Positions 25,259 through 35,289 of a stretch of 64,000 nucleotides of DNA are shown in pieces. Source of the stretch: Thermohalobacter berrensis (GTDB taxonomy: Bacteria > Bacillota > Clostridia > Tissierellales > Thermohalobacteraceae); NCBI RefSeq assembly GCF_003609645.1, contig NZ_MCIB01000004.1:1-64000 (forward strand). Reading direction: 5' to 3'. A model generated the notes under the pieces. The model saw nothing but the letters and a program-made list of their open reading frames with translations. It was not told where the DNA came from and did no database searches. A program made the translations under genes and the position numbers. Each line of letters opens with the position of its first letter. The first letter of the stretch is position 1.

Positions 25259-27709
25259 ATGGCAATGTTTGGAAGATTTACTGAGAGAGCCCAAAAGGTT
25301 GTGGTTTTTTCACAGGAGGAAGCTAAAAGTTTAGGACATAATTATGTAGGAACAGAACACCTTCTTTTAGGGTTACTAAAGGAAGGAGAAGGTGTTGCTG
25401 CTAAAGCACTACAAAATTTAGGTGTGGATTTAAATAAAATAAGACAAGAAATTATAAATAAAGTAGGAAAAGGTGAAGATGGAGGGCAACTTTTAGGATT
25501 TACTCCTAGAACAAAAAGGGTTTTTGAATTAAGTATAATGGAAGCTAAAAGTTTAGGACATAACTATGTAGGAACAGAGCATCTTCTTTTAGCTTTAATA
25601 AGAGAAGGAGAAGGTGTTGCAGCAACTATATTAAAGGGAGCAGGAATAAATTTTTCAAAAGCAAGGGAAGAAGTGATTAAAATGCTTAATGAAAATTATG
25701 GAATGCAAGGTAAGGGTAAAGGAAGAAGAGATTCAGTAAAAACACCAAATCTAGATAAATTTGGCCGAGACCTAACTAAACTGGCTAATGAAGAAAAACT
25801 AGACCCTGTTATTGGAAGGGAAAAAGAAATAGAAAGGGTAATACAAGTTTTAAGTAGAAGAACTAAAAATAATCCATGTCTAATAGGTGAACCAGGTGTA
25901 GGTAAGACTGCTATAGCAGAAGGTTTAGCACAACAGATAGTAGAAGGTAAAGTTCCAGAAATACTTAAAGATAAAAGAGTAGTAACTTTAGATCTAGCTT
26001 CAATGGTAGCAGGTGCAAAATATAGAGGTGAATTTGAAGATAGATTAAAGAAAGTAATGGAAGAGATAAGAAAGGCAGGAAATGTAATTTTATTCATAGA
26101 TGAAATGCATACAATTATAGGTGCAGGTGCTGCTGAAGGAGCTATTGATGCTTCTAACATACTTAAGCCAGCACTTGCAAGGGGAGAAATACAAGCAATA
26201 GGTGCTACTACATTAGATGAATATAGAAAATATATAGAAAAGGATTCAGCATTAGAAAGAAGATTCCAGCCTATAATGGTTGAAGAACCAAATATCGAAG
26301 ATACAATTAAAATATTAGAAGGGCTTAGAGATAAATATGAAGCACATCATAGAGTAAAAATAACAGATGAAGCTTTAAAAGCAGCAGCTGAATTATCAAA
26401 TAGATATATAACAGATAGATTTTTACCCGATAAAGCAATAGACTTAATAGATGAGGCTGCTTCTAAAGTTAGACTTAAGGCTATAACAGCCCCTACAGAT
26501 TTAAAGGAACTTGAAAATAAGTTAGAAGAGTTAGCTCAGGAAAAGCAAGAGGCCATAAGCACTCAGAACTTTGAAGAAGCTGCTAGAATTAGAGATAAGG
26601 AAAAGGAAATAAAAGATGAGTTAGAAAAAAGAAAGGATGAATGGACTCAACAGAAACATACAGATTCAACTGAGGTTAATTATGAAACTATATCTGAAGT
26701 AGTATCATCATGGACTGGAATCCCTGTAAAAAAATTGGCTGAAGAAGAGTCTGAGAGACTACTTAAAATGGAGGAAATACTTCATGAAAGGGTTGTTGGT
26801 CAAGAACAAGCAGTAAAAGCAGTATCTAGTGCAATAAGAAGAGCTAGGGTAGGATTAAAGGATCCCAAAAGACCTATAGGTTCCTTTATATTCCTTGGAC
26901 CTACTGGGGTAGGAAAAACAGAGCTTACTAAAGCATTGGCAGAAGCAATATTTGGTGATGAAGATGCAATGATTAGAATAGATATGTCAGAATATATGGA
27001 AAAACATGCAGTATCAAGATTAGTAGGTTCCCCTCCAGGATATGTAGGACATGAGGAAGGTGGACAATTAACTGAAAAAGTAAGAAGAAAGCCATATTCA
27101 GTTATCTTATTTGATGAGATAGAAAAGGCTCATCCTGATGTGTTTAATATATTATTACAAATATTAGATGATGGAAGATTAACAGATGCAAAGGGAAGAT
27201 TAGTTGACTTTAAAAATACAGTTGTTATTATGACATCTAATGTTGGGGCTAGTACTATAAAGAAACAAAAGACATTAGGCTTTGCTGCAAATGTGGAAGA
27301 TCAAGAAAAAGATGAGTATGAAAAAATGAAAGAAAATATTATGCAAGAATTAAAAAGATCCTTTAGACCAGAATTTATTAATAGAATAGATGAAGTTATT
27401 GTATTCCACTCACTTAAAGAAAGGCATATAAAAGAGATAGTTGATTTAATGGTTAATGATTTAGAAGGTAGACTAAAGAAGCTAAACATAAACATAAAAG
27501 TTACGGATAAAGCTAAAGAATATCTAGCGAAGGAAGGTTATGACCCAACTTACGGGGCTAGACCTCTTAAAAGAACTATAAGAAAGCTTATAGAAGACCA
27601 ATTATCAGAAGAAATATTAAAGGGTGCAATATCCAAGGATGATAATATAGTAGTTGATTTTGACGGTGACAAGTTAACATTTAATAAAGAGACATTAAGT
27701 TATAAATAG
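25259..27709 (+). CDS. clpC: ATP-dependent Clp protease ATPase subunit ClpC
   Basis: An 816-residue Hsp100 ATPase: two Clp_N repeats (both with [13 protein letters not shown]), D1 with Walker [10 protein letters not shown] near residue 210 and Walker [11 protein letters not shown], a UVR-containing middle domain ([15 protein letters not shown]), D2 with Walker [10 protein letters not shown] near residue 550, and a C-terminal D2-small domain. It unfolds substrates, including arginine-phosphorylated proteins, for ClpP. Start ATG 25259 is 8 nt after AGGAGG; a second ATG at 25265 is less well placed. clpP is not in this window. Confidence 0.96.
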   Translation: MAMFGRFTERAQKVVVFSQEEAKSLGHNYVGTEHLLLGLLKEGEGVAAKALQNLGVDLNKIRQEIINKVGKGEDGGQLLGFTPRTKRVFELSIMEAKSLGHNYVGTEHLLLALIREGEGVAATILKGAGINFSKAREEVIKMLNENYGMQGKGKGRRDSVKTPNLDKFGRDLTKLANEEKLDPVIGREKEIERVIQVLSRRTKNNPCLIGEPGVGKTAIAEGLAQQIVEGKVPEILKDKRVVTLDLASMVAGAKYRGEFEDRLKKVMEEIRKAGNVILFIDEMHTIIGAGAAEGAIDASNILKPALARGEIQAIGATTLDEYRKYIEKDSALERRFQPIMVEEPNIEDTIKILEGLRDKYEAHHRVKITDEALKAAAELSNRYITDRFLPDKAIDLIDEAASKVRLKAITAPTDLKELENKLEELAQEKQEAISTQNFEEAARIRDKEKEIKDELEKRKDEWTQQKHTDSTEVNYETISEVVSSWTGIPVKKLAEEESERLLKMEEILHERVVGQEQAVKAVSSAIRRARVGLKDPKRPIGSFIFLGPTGVGKTELTKALAEAIFGDEDAMIRIDMSEYMEKHAVSRLVGSPPGYVGHEEGGQLTEKVRRKPYSVILFDEIEKAHPDVFNILLQILDDGRLTDAKGRLVDFKNTVVIMTSNVGASTIKKQKTLGFAANVEDQEKDEYEKMKENIMQELKRSFRPEFINRIDEVIVFHSLKERHIKEIVDLMVNDLEGRLKKLNINIKVTDKAKEYLAKEGYDPTYGARPLKRTIRKLIEDQLSEEILKGAISKDDNIVVDFDGDKLTFNKETLSYK

Positions 27710-27716
27710 AATTTAT

Positions 27717-27757
27717 AAAAAAGTAGTGGGAAGGACAGATTTCTCACTACTTTTTTA
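27717..27757 (+). terminator. intrinsic terminator of the clp operon
   Basis: AAAAAAGTAGTGGGAA pairs with TTCTCACTACTTTTTT around a short loop, then T residues. Confidence 0.88.
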
Positions 27758-27868
27758 CTTTTCAAAACATAAAGGTAACAATATCTATAAATAGTAAAAA
27801 CATACTATATCACCTCTAATGTATAATATGTTAATACTAATATTTAAGCTAATGATTTTGGTTATTAA

Positions 27869-27897
27869 TTGAAATAATCTATATGATAGACTATAAT
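27869..27897 (+). promoter_or_regulatory. sigma-A promoter of radA-disA
   Basis: TTGAAA (27869-27874), 17-bp spacer, TATAAT (27892-27897). Confidence 0.78.
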
Positions 27898-27950
27898 TAT
27901 TTACATAATAGTAAATACTTAAAAATATAAGATATTTAGGAGGATTTTTG

Positions 27951-29312
27951 TTGGCTAAGATTAAAACTAGGTTTATTTGTCAAGAATGTGGATATGAGAC
28001 CCCTAAATGGATGGGAAAATGTCCATCATGTGACCAGTGGAATACTTTTGTTGAAGAAGTCTATGAAAAGAATAAAAAGATAGCAAAATCTAGATTAGAA
28101 GGAAAAGAAGCTAAAAAATTAGTAGACATAGAGACTAATGAGGAAGAAAGAATATCTACTTATATAGGTGAGTTAGATAGAGTACTTGGTGGTGGAATAG
28201 TAAAAGGTTCACTTATATTAGTTGGTGGAGACCCTGGTATAGGAAAGTCTACATTATTAATTCAAGTAGCTAACTACATTGCTAAGAATAAATTGAAAGT
28301 TTTATACGTTTCGGGAGAAGAATCTGCAAAACAGATAAAAATAAGAGCAAGTAGACTTGGTATTGAATCAGATGATCTTTATATTCTTGCTGAGACTAAT
28401 GGGCAAATTATTAAAAATACAGTGGATAAGCTTAAACCAGATATTTTAATAGTTGATTCTATTCAAACAGTATATATTCCGGAGATTACTTCGGCTCCAG
28501 GTAGTGTTAGTCAAGTCAGAGAAATTACTTCTACCCTTATGAGAATGGCAAAAGAAAATGAAATGGCTACTTTTATTGTAGGACATGTTACTAAACAAGG
28601 TTCAATTGCTGGCCCAAGGGTTTTAGAACATATGGTTGATACTGTTTTATATTTTGAAGGTGAAAGACATCATACTTATAGAATATTAAGATCAGTAAAA
28701 AATAGGTTTGGTTCTACTAATGAAATAGGTATATTTGAAATGAGAGATAAAGGGCTTATTGAAGTTAAGAATCCATCAGAAATGCTCCTCTCAGGAAGAC
28801 CTACCAATACTTCAGGGACAGTAGTGGTACCCAGTATAGAAGGTACACGACCTGTATTAATAGAAATTCAAGCCCTTGTAAGCTATACTGCCTTTGGAAT
28901 GCCAAGAAGAGTTGCAACAGGTTTAGATTATAATAGATTAACACTAATGATGGCAGTTTTAGAGAAAAAAGTAGGAATGCAGCTTGCCAACTTTGATGCT
29001 TATGTTAATGTTACAGGGGGAATACAGATAAAGGAACCTGCAACAGATTTGGGGATTGTATGTGCTATAGCATCTAGCCTAAAGGATATACCCATTGACC
29101 CTGATACTGTAGTAATGGGGGAAGTAGGCCTAGCGGGCGAATTAAGAACAATTAATCATATAGATAAAAGGATAAATGAAGCAGCTAAACTTGGTTTTAA
29201 AACAGCATTAGTTCCTAAATCAAATCTTAAAGGTATGGAATATAATAAGAGTATTAAGGTTGTTGGAGTTACCAATATTAGAGATGCTTTAGATTTAGTT
29301 TTAGGAGGGTAG
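27951..29312 (+). CDS. radA: DNA repair protein RadA
   Basis: A 453-residue RecA-related branch-migration ATPase: C4 zinc finger CQECGYETPKWMGKCPSC at residues 10-27, Walker A GGDPGIGKS, Walker B DILIVDSIQ, the RadA-specific KNRFGST motif and a C-terminal Lon-protease-like domain with GGIQIKEPATDLG. It processes recombination intermediates. Start is TTG; the second of two adjacent TTGs (27951) is 6 nt after AGGAGGA. Next to disA, as in many Firmicutes. Confidence 0.95.
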   Translation: MAKIKTRFICQECGYETPKWMGKCPSCDQWNTFVEEVYEKNKKIAKSRLEGKEAKKLVDIETNEEERISTYIGELDRVLGGGIVKGSLILVGGDPGIGKSTLLIQVANYIAKNKLKVLYVSGEESAKQIKIRASRLGIESDDLYILAETNGQIIKNTVDKLKPDILIVDSIQTVYIPEITSAPGSVSQVREITSTLMRMAKENEMATFIVGHVTKQGSIAGPRVLEHMVDTVLYFEGERHHTYRILRSVKNRFGSTNEIGIFEMRDKGLIEVKNPSEMLLSGRPTNTSGTVVVPSIEGTRPVLIEIQALVSYTAFGMPRRVATGLDYNRLTLMMAVLEKKVGMQLANFDAYVNVTGGIQIKEPATDLGIVCAIASSLKDIPIDPDTVVMGEVGLAGELRTINHIDKRINEAAKLGFKTALVPKSNLKGMEYNKSIKVVGVTNIRDALDLVLGG

Positions 29313-29319
29313 TAACTAA

Positions 29320-30396
29320 ATGAGAATAGAAGACATTAAAAGTGATAATATATATGAGTCTTTAAAAATGTTAGCACCTGGAACACCACTAAGGGAAGGA
29401 TTAGAAAATATTGTAAGAGCAAAAACAGGAGCTTTAATAGTTGTAGGGGATAGTGAGGAGGTGCTAAAGATTGTAGATGGAGGTTTTGAAATTAATAGCG
29501 ATTTTACTCCAGCTCAATTATATGAATTAGCTAAGATGGATGGTGCTATAATATTAACTCAAGATATTAAAAGGATATTATATGCAAATGCACAGCTTAT
29601 GCCAGATCCATACATTGCTTCAAAGGAAACAGGTATACGACATAGGACTGCTGAAAGGGTTGCTAAACAAACTGGTCAGCTAGTTATTTCTATTTCACAA
29701 AGAAGAAATATAATAACCTTGTATAAGGGATATTCCAAGTATGTATTAAAAGATGTAAGTGAAATACTAACTAAAGCCAACCAAGCTATACAAACCCTTG
29801 AAAAGTATAAAGCAGTATTAGACCAAAGTATGACTAACTTAAGTGCATTAGAATTTGAAGATTTGGTAACAGTCTATGATTTTGCTACAGTATTACAGAG
29901 AACAGAAATGGTTTCTAGAATAGTAAATGAAATAGAAAAGTATATATTAGAGCTTGGTAATGAAGGAAGGCTAATTGAGATGCAGCTTGAAGAACTAGCA
30001 GGAGATGTTGAAGAAGATGGCTTAAATATTATTAAGGATTATAATAAAGTTGAGGATAAAGACAATGAGGAAATAAGGGAAGAGATTAAGAATCTATCAT
30101 CAGAAGATCTTTTAGATTTAACTAATATTGCTAAAATGTTGGGTTATGATGATGGGATTAATTCATTAGATATTAATGTTTCTCCAAAGGGATATAGGAT
30201 ATTAAGTAAAATCCCAAGACTACCCTCTAACGTATTAGAAAATGTTATTCAAATGTTTCCATCATTTCAGGATATCCTTAGAGCATCAATATCTGATTTA
30301 GATGCTGTAGAGGGAATAGGTGAGATAAGGGCTAGGGCAATAAAAGAAGGTTTAAGAAGAGTACAAGAGCAATCGCTATTAGATAGACATGTGTGA
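29320..30396 (+). CDS. disA: DNA integrity scanning diadenylate cyclase DisA
   Basis: A 358-residue protein making c-di-AMP from two ATP and monitoring DNA branches. The N-terminal DAC domain has [10 protein letters not shown] and [15 protein letters not shown], both catalytic motifs; a helical spine follows, and the C-terminus is a helix-hairpin-helix domain with [18 protein letters not shown]. It follows radA by 7 nt with an SD inside the radA stop region (GGAGGG), so the two are co-transcribed, matching the known RadA-DisA functional link. Confidence 0.96.
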   Translation: MRIEDIKSDNIYESLKMLAPGTPLREGLENIVRAKTGALIVVGDSEEVLKIVDGGFEINSDFTPAQLYELAKMDGAIILTQDIKRILYANAQLMPDPYIASKETGIRHRTAERVAKQTGQLVISISQRRNIITLYKGYSKYVLKDVSEILTKANQAIQTLEKYKAVLDQSMTNLSALEFEDLVTVYDFATVLQRTEMVSRIVNEIEKYILELGNEGRLIEMQLEELAGDVEEDGLNIIKDYNKVEDKDNEEIREEIKNLSSEDLLDLTNIAKMLGYDDGINSLDINVSPKGYRILSKIPRLPSNVLENVIQMFPSFQDILRASISDLDAVEGIGEIRARAIKEGLRRVQEQSLLDRHV

Positions 30397-30408
30397 TTTA
30401 CAAACAAT

Positions 30409-30435
30409 AAAGCGGCCTAATGGCCGCTTATTTTT
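30409..30435 (+). terminator. intrinsic terminator
   Basis: AAGCGGCC / GGCCGCTT with a TAAT loop, then ATTTTTG. Confidence 0.88.
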
Positions 30436-30520
30436 GACATGTATTAAAAATATAATAATTTCAAAATTTTATATCTACTCATAATTACCTACTAACATTA
30501 ACCACTAATCACTACCTAAC

Positions 30521-30913
30521 CTACAACATACTATAAATACCTAGTGCTTTTAATTCTTTATATTTTTTAATAATTGAATCATATATATTTAGATCAAGTG
30601 TAGTAGATAAAGCTGCAATATAGAATAAGTGGTCACCAAGTTCCTCTTCAATTTTTTCTTTGCAATTATCACAAAGCGTTCCCTCTACGTGTGTTTTTAA
30701 GTTTTTCTTTATTTCTTCAATACTTTCTTTAGTGTAATCTTGTTTTTCACCATTAATTTTTATACAACCACAGGCAGTAACAGATTTGGTTAATGCCCTA
30801 TTAATTTTAGCATTTGATTCTTCTAGTTTTGCCATGATATCTAGGATGCTTTTATGTCGTATTAACACATCAGAAACAGTATTTTCAAAATCATCCCACA
30901 ACAAATCTTTCAT
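30521..30913 (-). CDS. small MazG-like/DUF1573-annotated type protein, unknown
   Basis: A 130-residue soluble protein with a helical N-terminus (DDFENTVSDVLIRHKSILDIM), a CGC pair in VTACGCIKING, a CDNCKEK pair, and EELGDHLFYIAALSTTLDL, which resembles the EELGD acidic motif of MazG-type NTP pyrophosphohydrolases. Similar clostridial proteins are conserved but uncharacterised. The four cysteines could bind a metal. On the minus strand an AGGTGAT SD precedes the ATG at 30913. It is transcribed alone, convergent with disA and divergent from carD. Function not assigned. Confidence 0.75.
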   Translation of the reverse strand: MKDLLWDDFENTVSDVLIRHKSILDIMAKLEESNAKINRALTKSVTACGCIKINGEKQDYTKESIEEIKKNLKTHVEGTLCDNCKEKIEEELGDHLFYIAALSTTLDLNIYDSIIKKYKELKALGIYSML

Positions 30914-31033
30914 CTGATCACCTCAGTTAGTTTAGTCTCTTTATTTAATTATACTTTTTTATAAAAGAATTTGTCAATTAGGAAATAAGTCTTATGTTGA
31001 CAAGTTAAAAAGGGTGTGATAAAATAAAATAAT

Positions 31034-31062
31034 TTGACAATTTCCCGAGTATAATGTATACT
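31034..31062 (+). promoter_or_regulatory. sigma-A promoter of the carD-like gene
   Basis: TTGACA (31034-31039), 17-bp spacer, TATACT (31057-31062); a near-consensus promoter. Confidence 0.8.
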
Positions 31063-31101
31063 ATTATTAGAAGCTTATGTCTATTTTGGGAGGGTATGTA
31101 T

Positions 31102-31578
31102 ATGTTTAATATTGGAGATAAAATTGTTTATCCCATGCACGGTGCAGGTGTCATTGAATCTATTGAAGAAAAAGAGATTTTAGGAAAAAAGAGAAAGTAT
31201 TATGTAATGAAGATGCCTATAGGAGAAATGAAAGTTATGATCCCAGTAGATAATATAGAAGATATAGGAATAAGAGAGGTTATAACACAAGAAGAAGTAG
31301 AACAAGTTCTAGCAGTTTTAGGAGATAATAAAAGTAAAATGCCTAAAAATTGGAATAGAAGATATAGAGCAAATATGGATAAAATAAAGAGTGGAGATAT
31401 ATATGAAATAGCAAGTGTTGTTCGTAATTTAATGATTAGAGATAAGGAAAAAGGATTGTCAACAGGTGAAAGGAAGATGTTAAGTAGTGCTAAACAAATT
31501 TTAATAAGCGAAATTGTTCTAGCAAAAGGCATACAAGAGAGAGAGGCTGAAAATTTAATTGAAACTGTAGTGAATTAA
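31102..31578 (+). CDS. CarD-family transcriptional regulator
   Basis: A 158-residue protein with the CarD/TRCF RNA-polymerase interacting Tudor-like domain at the N-terminus (FNIGDKIVYPMHGAGVIESIEEKEI) and a C-terminal helical domain with MLSSAKQILISEIVLAKG. CarD contacts the RNA polymerase beta subunit and modulates promoter opening, often at rRNA and stress genes. ATG 31102 was preferred since GGAGGG is 7 nt upstream; in-frame ATGs at 31096 and 31054 are less suitable. It stands before the PIN/TRAM-ispD-ispF genes, a common Clostridia arrangement. Confidence 0.92.
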   Translation: MFNIGDKIVYPMHGAGVIESIEEKEILGKKRKYYVMKMPIGEMKVMIPVDNIEDIGIREVITQEEVEQVLAVLGDNKSKMPKNWNRRYRANMDKIKSGDIYEIASVVRNLMIRDKEKGLSTGERKMLSSAKQILISEIVLAKGIQEREAENLIETVVN

Positions 31579-31605
31579 GCGTCTTATATGGCGCTTTGTT
31601 TTTGT
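31577..31605 (+). terminator. intrinsic terminator
   Basis: AAGCGTC / GGCGCTT (one G-U pair), loop TTATAT, then TGTTTTTG. Confidence 0.78.
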
Positions 31606-31729
31606 TTGTGAACATATAGACATACATTATAGTAAAAATTTATCATGATTAAGTATTAAGAAATGTGGTAAATTAGTTATATAATAATAAATTATTGGAA
31701 ATAAATAAAGTATAGGAGGTGATAAAGAA

Positions 31730-32824
31730 ATGGTTAATAAAATCTTAAGGGGAGCAGTATCTTTAGTAGGAGTTTTATTAGGGTATGGGATAGTAGCTTT
31801 GGCTAACTCTATTGAATACTTAAATTTTTTAAAAGAGTTTGGGTTTTATCCATATGTAATTTTTAGTTTAATTGGTGGAATTATATTTTTTATTATTTCA
31901 CCCAGTATTATTAAAGTTGGAAAGAGACTTGCGGATTCTGTAGAAGGTGAATTACAAAAAGTACCAGCCTTTGATATGATTTTAGGTTCAGTTGGATTAA
32001 TTATTGGACTTGTAATTGCATACTTAATAAGTCAACCATTTTTAAATTTAGAGATTCCGTACCTAGGAGTTATCATATCTATTATACTTTATTCACTTTT
32101 AGGATATCTAGGTGCAATAGTTCCTACTAAAAAAAGAGAAGACTTTTTATCAATTGTTAGCTTCTTTAAAAGGGGTACAAGTAAAGAAAAAAATTTAAAA
32201 ACTAGCTCAAAGGTACAGCCTAAAGTTCTAGATACTAGTGTAATTATTGATGGAAGAATAGCAGATATTTGTAAAACAGGATTTGTTGAAGGCCCACTTG
32301 TTATACCAGAGTTTGTATTAGAAGAGCTTCAGCATATAGCTGATTCTTCTGATGCTTTAAAAAGAAACAGAGGAAGAAGGGGTCTAGATATATTAAACAA
32401 AATTCAAAAAGAAATAGATATTGAAGTTATTATTTATGATAAAGATTTTGAAGATATAAATGAAGTAGATAGTAAACTTTTAAAACTAGCTCAATTGCTT
32501 AAAGGTAAAGTTGTAACTAATGATTTTAACTTAAATAAAGTAGCTGAATTTCATGGTGTAGAAGTGTTAAATATAAATGAGTTAGCCAATGCACTAAAGC
32601 CAGTAGTATTACCAGGAGAAGAGATGGTAGTTAGAGTAATTAAAGATGGAAAGGAATCTGGCCAAGGAGTTGCTTACTTAGATGATGGCACAATGATAGT
32701 TGTTGATGGTGGTAAAAAGTATATTGGAGATACTATATCAGTAATGGTTACCAGTGTACTTCAAACTGCTGCTGGTAGGATGATATTTGCAAAGCCCAAA
32801 TCAATAGCTGATAAAGCAGTATGA
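31730..32824 (+). CDS. PIN/TRAM domain membrane protein (YacL-like)
   Basis: A 364-residue protein with four N-terminal transmembrane helices (about residues 7-27, 40-60, 82-104, 110-128), a PIN nuclease domain beginning KVLDTSVIIDGRIADI with the acidic catalytic residues and LEELQHIADSSDALKRNRGRRGLD, and a C-terminal TRAM domain (EMVVRVIKDGKESGQGVAYL). Probable membrane-bound RNase; B. subtilis YacL is the homologue. AGGAGGTGAT precedes the ATG. Its neighbours (carD, ispD, ispF) are the usual ones in Firmicutes. Confidence 0.93.
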   Translation: MVNKILRGAVSLVGVLLGYGIVALANSIEYLNFLKEFGFYPYVIFSLIGGIIFFIISPSIIKVGKRLADSVEGELQKVPAFDMILGSVGLIIGLVIAYLISQPFLNLEIPYLGVIISIILYSLLGYLGAIVPTKKREDFLSIVSFFKRGTSKEKNLKTSSKVQPKVLDTSVIIDGRIADICKTGFVEGPLVIPEFVLEELQHIADSSDALKRNRGRRGLDILNKIQKEIDIEVIIYDKDFEDINEVDSKLLKLAQLLKGKVVTNDFNLNKVAEFHGVEVLNINELANALKPVVLPGEEMVVRVIKDGKESGQGVAYLDDGTMIVVDGGKKYIGDTISVMVTSVLQTAAGRMIFAKPKSIADKAV

Positions 32825-32828
32825 GGCT

Positions 32829-32856
32829 AAAACCCGGCGAAAGCCGGGTTTTATTA
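32829..32856 (+). terminator. intrinsic terminator
   Basis: AAAACCCGGC / GCCGGGTTTT closed by a GAAA tetraloop and followed by ATTAATTTT. Confidence 0.88.
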
Positions 32857-32897
32857 ATTTTAGAAAATTATGCTATAATTAACTAGAGGTGATAGAT

Positions 32898-33602
32898 ATG
32901 TATAAAAATAAATATGTATCAGTAGTAATACCAGCTGCAGGATTAGGAAAAAGGATGAAAAGTAAAATAAACAAGCAATTTATTAAAATAAAAAATAAGC
33001 CAATATTAGCCTATACTATAGAAAAATTTGAGGAATGTAAATATGTAGATGAAATAGTTGTTGTAACAAGAAAAGAGGAAATGGAATTTTGTAAAGTAGA
33101 AGTTATTGAAAAATATGGCTTTAAAAAGGTTAAAGGAATTGTAGAGGGAGGAAAAGAAAGACAGGACTCTGTTTATAATGGATTACTTGCGGTTAGTGAA
33201 AATTGTGATATTGTTTTAATCCATGATGGAGCAAGACCATTTGTAAGTATAAAAAATATAGTTGATGGTATTAAAGGAGTATTAGAATATAAAGCTTGTG
33301 TTATTGGAGTTCCAGTTAAAGATACTATAAAAAAAGTTAATGACCAATTAGATGTAGTAGATACCCCTAAAAGAAGTGAATTATGGGCTGTACAGACTCC
33401 CCAATGTTTTGACTATAATTTAATCTTAAAGGCTTATAGAAGACTTGAGAATGAACAAATTCACGTTACAGATGACAGTAATTTAGTTGAGCTATTAGGA
33501 CATAAGGTTAAAATGATAAAGGGAAGTTATGACAATATCAAGGTAACTACACCAGAAGATTTGAAAATAGGAGAGGTGATTCTAGAGAGTAACCAAAAAT
33601 AG
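32898..33602 (+). CDS. ispD: 2-C-methyl-D-erythritol 4-phosphate cytidylyltransferase
   Basis: A 234-residue nucleotidyltransferase of the MEP isoprenoid pathway, joining CTP to MEP. Motifs: VVIPAAGLGKRMKS (CTP-binding glycine loop), EGGKERQDSVYNGL, IHDGARPFV, TPKRSELWAVQTPQCF and TDDSNLVE. ATG at 32898 was chosen over GTG 32889, which lies inside the AGAGGTGAT SD. It is followed 24 nt later by ispF, the next-but-one pathway enzyme. Confidence 0.95.
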   Translation: MYKNKYVSVVIPAAGLGKRMKSKINKQFIKIKNKPILAYTIEKFEECKYVDEIVVVTRKEEMEFCKVEVIEKYGFKKVKGIVEGGKERQDSVYNGLLAVSENCDIVLIHDGARPFVSIKNIVDGIKGVLEYKACVIGVPVKDTIKKVNDQLDVVDTPKRSELWAVQTPQCFDYNLILKAYRRLENEQIHVTDDSNLVELLGHKVKMIKGSYDNIKVTTPEDLKIGEVILESNQK

Positions 33603-33626
33603 AGTGTAATAAGAGGAGGAAAAGAC

Positions 33627-34100
33627 ATGAGAGTTGGTATAGGATATGATGTACATAGATTAGTAGAGGGAAGAAAGTTAATTTTGGGCGGGGTTGAGAT
33701 TAAACATAATAAAGGATTATTAGGACATTCAGATGCTGATGTTCTTATCCATGCAATAATGGATAGTATATTAGGGGCTCTAGGACTAGGTGATATAGGG
33801 AAGCACTTTCCTGATACTGACCTAAAATATAAGGGTATATCTAGTCTATTATTATTAAAGGAAGTATATAAACTATTAGAAGAAAAAGGCTATAGGATAA
33901 ATAATATAGATTGTGTTATAGTAGCCCAAAGGCCCAAATTAGCTGATTATATTGACAAGATGAAAGAAAATATAGCAGATGTACTTAATACATCGAAGGA
34001 GAATATAAACATAAAAGCTACGACAACAGAGAAGTTAGGATTTGAAGGAAGGGAAGAGGGTATATCAGCTCAGGCAGTATGTACTTTATGTAATAAGTAG
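33627..34100 (+). CDS. ispF: 2-C-methyl-D-erythritol 2,4-cyclodiphosphate synthase
   Basis: A 157-residue trimeric zinc enzyme that cyclises CDP-ME-2-phosphate. The sequence shows [19 protein letters not shown] (zinc ligands Asp/His), [19 protein letters not shown] and KHFPDTD, and the C-terminal [15 protein letters not shown]. Operonic with ispD; AGAGGAGG precedes the ATG. Both reactions supply isoprenoid precursors. Full family length. Confidence 0.96.
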   Translation: MRVGIGYDVHRLVEGRKLILGGVEIKHNKGLLGHSDADVLIHAIMDSILGALGLGDIGKHFPDTDLKYKGISSLLLLKEVYKLLEEKGYRINNIDCVIVAQRPKLADYIDKMKENIADVLNTSKENINIKATTTEKLGFEGREEGISAQAVCTLCNK

Positions 34101-34170
34101 TAATTCGAGAAAAAAGTGAGAATAACTACTAAAAAACCCCTTTAGATAATATTAGAATAAACTGAATTGT

Positions 34171-34199
34171 TTGAAAAAAATGTAAAAATATGGTATAGT
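34171..34199 (+). promoter_or_regulatory. sigma-A promoter
   Basis: TTGAAA (34171-34176), 17-bp spacer, TATAGT (34194-34199), serving the gene at 34242. Confidence 0.75.
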
Positions 34200-34241
34200 T
34201 AAATTACTAACTTATGCTATAAAGGGGGATTTTTTTTAAAA

Positions 34242-34628
34242 ATGGGAAAAATAAAATTTAAGTATCCTATGATGTTGTTTGCTAAGTGTGAGTGTAGCAA
34301 ACAAGTACCTATTGAAGAAATGGAAGTAGAGGAAAAATCAGATGATAAAGCTAAATTAAGATACAAGGTGAAATGTTCATTATGTGGAAAGAATATTGAT
34401 AAGACCTTAAATTTAACAGAAGATGAAAAAGAGTTTACTGATTTAATGAATGTATTTAAAGTAATTCCTTCTATTAAAGATGAATTAGCTATTATTAAGT
34501 TAGATACTGTAAAGGGAAGAATGAAAGATAAAGAAATATTTCTATATGGCGACTATTCCCATTTAAGATTCTGGGATAATGTTGTTCAAAAAGATCTTAT
34601 TAAAATTCCTTACGAGAGAAAAGAATAA
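34242..34628 (+). CDS. hypothetical protein with zinc-ribbon-like cysteines
   Basis: A 128-residue soluble protein I do not recognise. Two Cys pairs, CEC near residue 14 and CSLCGKN near residue 47, are spaced like a zinc ribbon and framed by KVKCSLCGKNID. The C-terminal half contains an acidic helix (EDEKEFTDLMNVF) and aromatic segment YGDYSHLRFWDNVVQKD. It has its own promoter and terminator. GGGGG is followed by a long T/A spacer of about 12 nt before the ATG, an unusually long gap that may lower translation. Confidence 0.7.
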   Translation: MGKIKFKYPMMLFAKCECSKQVPIEEMEVEEKSDDKAKLRYKVKCSLCGKNIDKTLNLTEDEKEFTDLMNVFKVIPSIKDELAIIKLDTVKGRMKDKEIFLYGDYSHLRFWDNVVQKDLIKIPYERKE

Positions 34629-34649
34629 GAATAAAGTTAAAATTTAATA

Positions 34650-34690
34650 AATACTGAGGGACTAACTATAATGTCCCTCAGTATTAGTTT
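34650..34690. terminator. bidirectional terminator
   Basis: AATACTGAGGGA / TCCCTCAGTATT, 12-bp stem, between convergent genes; T residues follow on the plus strand. Confidence 0.85.
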
Positions 34691-34720
34691 ACAACAGTCA
34701 AAGGGAATAAGGCCACTTTT

Positions 34721-35251
34721 CTAAAAATATCCCATCATTTGTAATAAATCCTTTATCCTTTCTAACTGAGGCTTAAACTCTGTAGTAAATAAATGTGAAC
34801 ATTTTTTTATATTTTTTTGTCCCATCAATAATTTTGAAGCAAAAGCCATACAGGTTGATTCGCCACATCTTTTACAGTTGATTTTAGGTAAGTGATTATA
34901 TAATTCTATTGCTGTAGGTTTAGTACGCATTTCATACAAGGGTTGTATATTATCTTTGTTATTGTATGTGTTATTAATTAAATCCTTTACCATATCAATT
35001 ATCTCATATGCATCCGTCTCGTTAATTGCCTTTGATACTGCAATTGAATCTTTATATAAAGTAATAATTCTAAACTCCTTCGTAAATGTTAAAGAAGGTA
35101 TATTTTTATTAAATATGGCGTTTTTTATAACTCTATTAATATATGGCAGAACTTCGCCTATGTCAGTAGAAAGCTTACCTTTAAATCTTATTTTTTTGCT
35201 ATCTGCTATACATGATTGCATATATGTTATGAATATCTCATCAAGATACAT
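34721..35251 (-). CDS. 4Fe-4S domain protein with AcsC-like iron-sulfur motif
   Basis: A 176-residue protein. The N-terminal 110 residues are unassigned (alpha/beta, no membrane helix). The C-terminal third is an Fe-S domain: INCKRCGESTCMAFASKLLMG...IKKC, the CxxCxxxxC-x(n)-C pattern of the FeS (PF04060-type) domain, closely like the N-terminus of AcsC (49057) in this window. It is preceded on the minus strand by a cysteine desulfurase gene 38 nt upstream, so it is probably an Fe-S protein connected with cluster assembly or electron transfer for the neighbouring Wood-Ljungdahl enzymes. That link is inferred from position. Confidence 0.8.
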   Translation of the reverse strand: MYLDEIFITYMQSCIADSKKIRFKGKLSTDIGEVLPYINRVIKNAIFNKNIPSLTFTKEFRIITLYKDSIAVSKAINETDAYEIIDMVKDLINNTYNNKDNIQPLYEMRTKPTAIELYNHLPKINCKRCGESTCMAFASKLLMGQKNIKKCSHLFTTEFKPQLERIKDLLQMMGYF

Positions 35252-35289
35252 TAAATCACCCCAGGAGATTCTCTTAGTTATTGATAAAA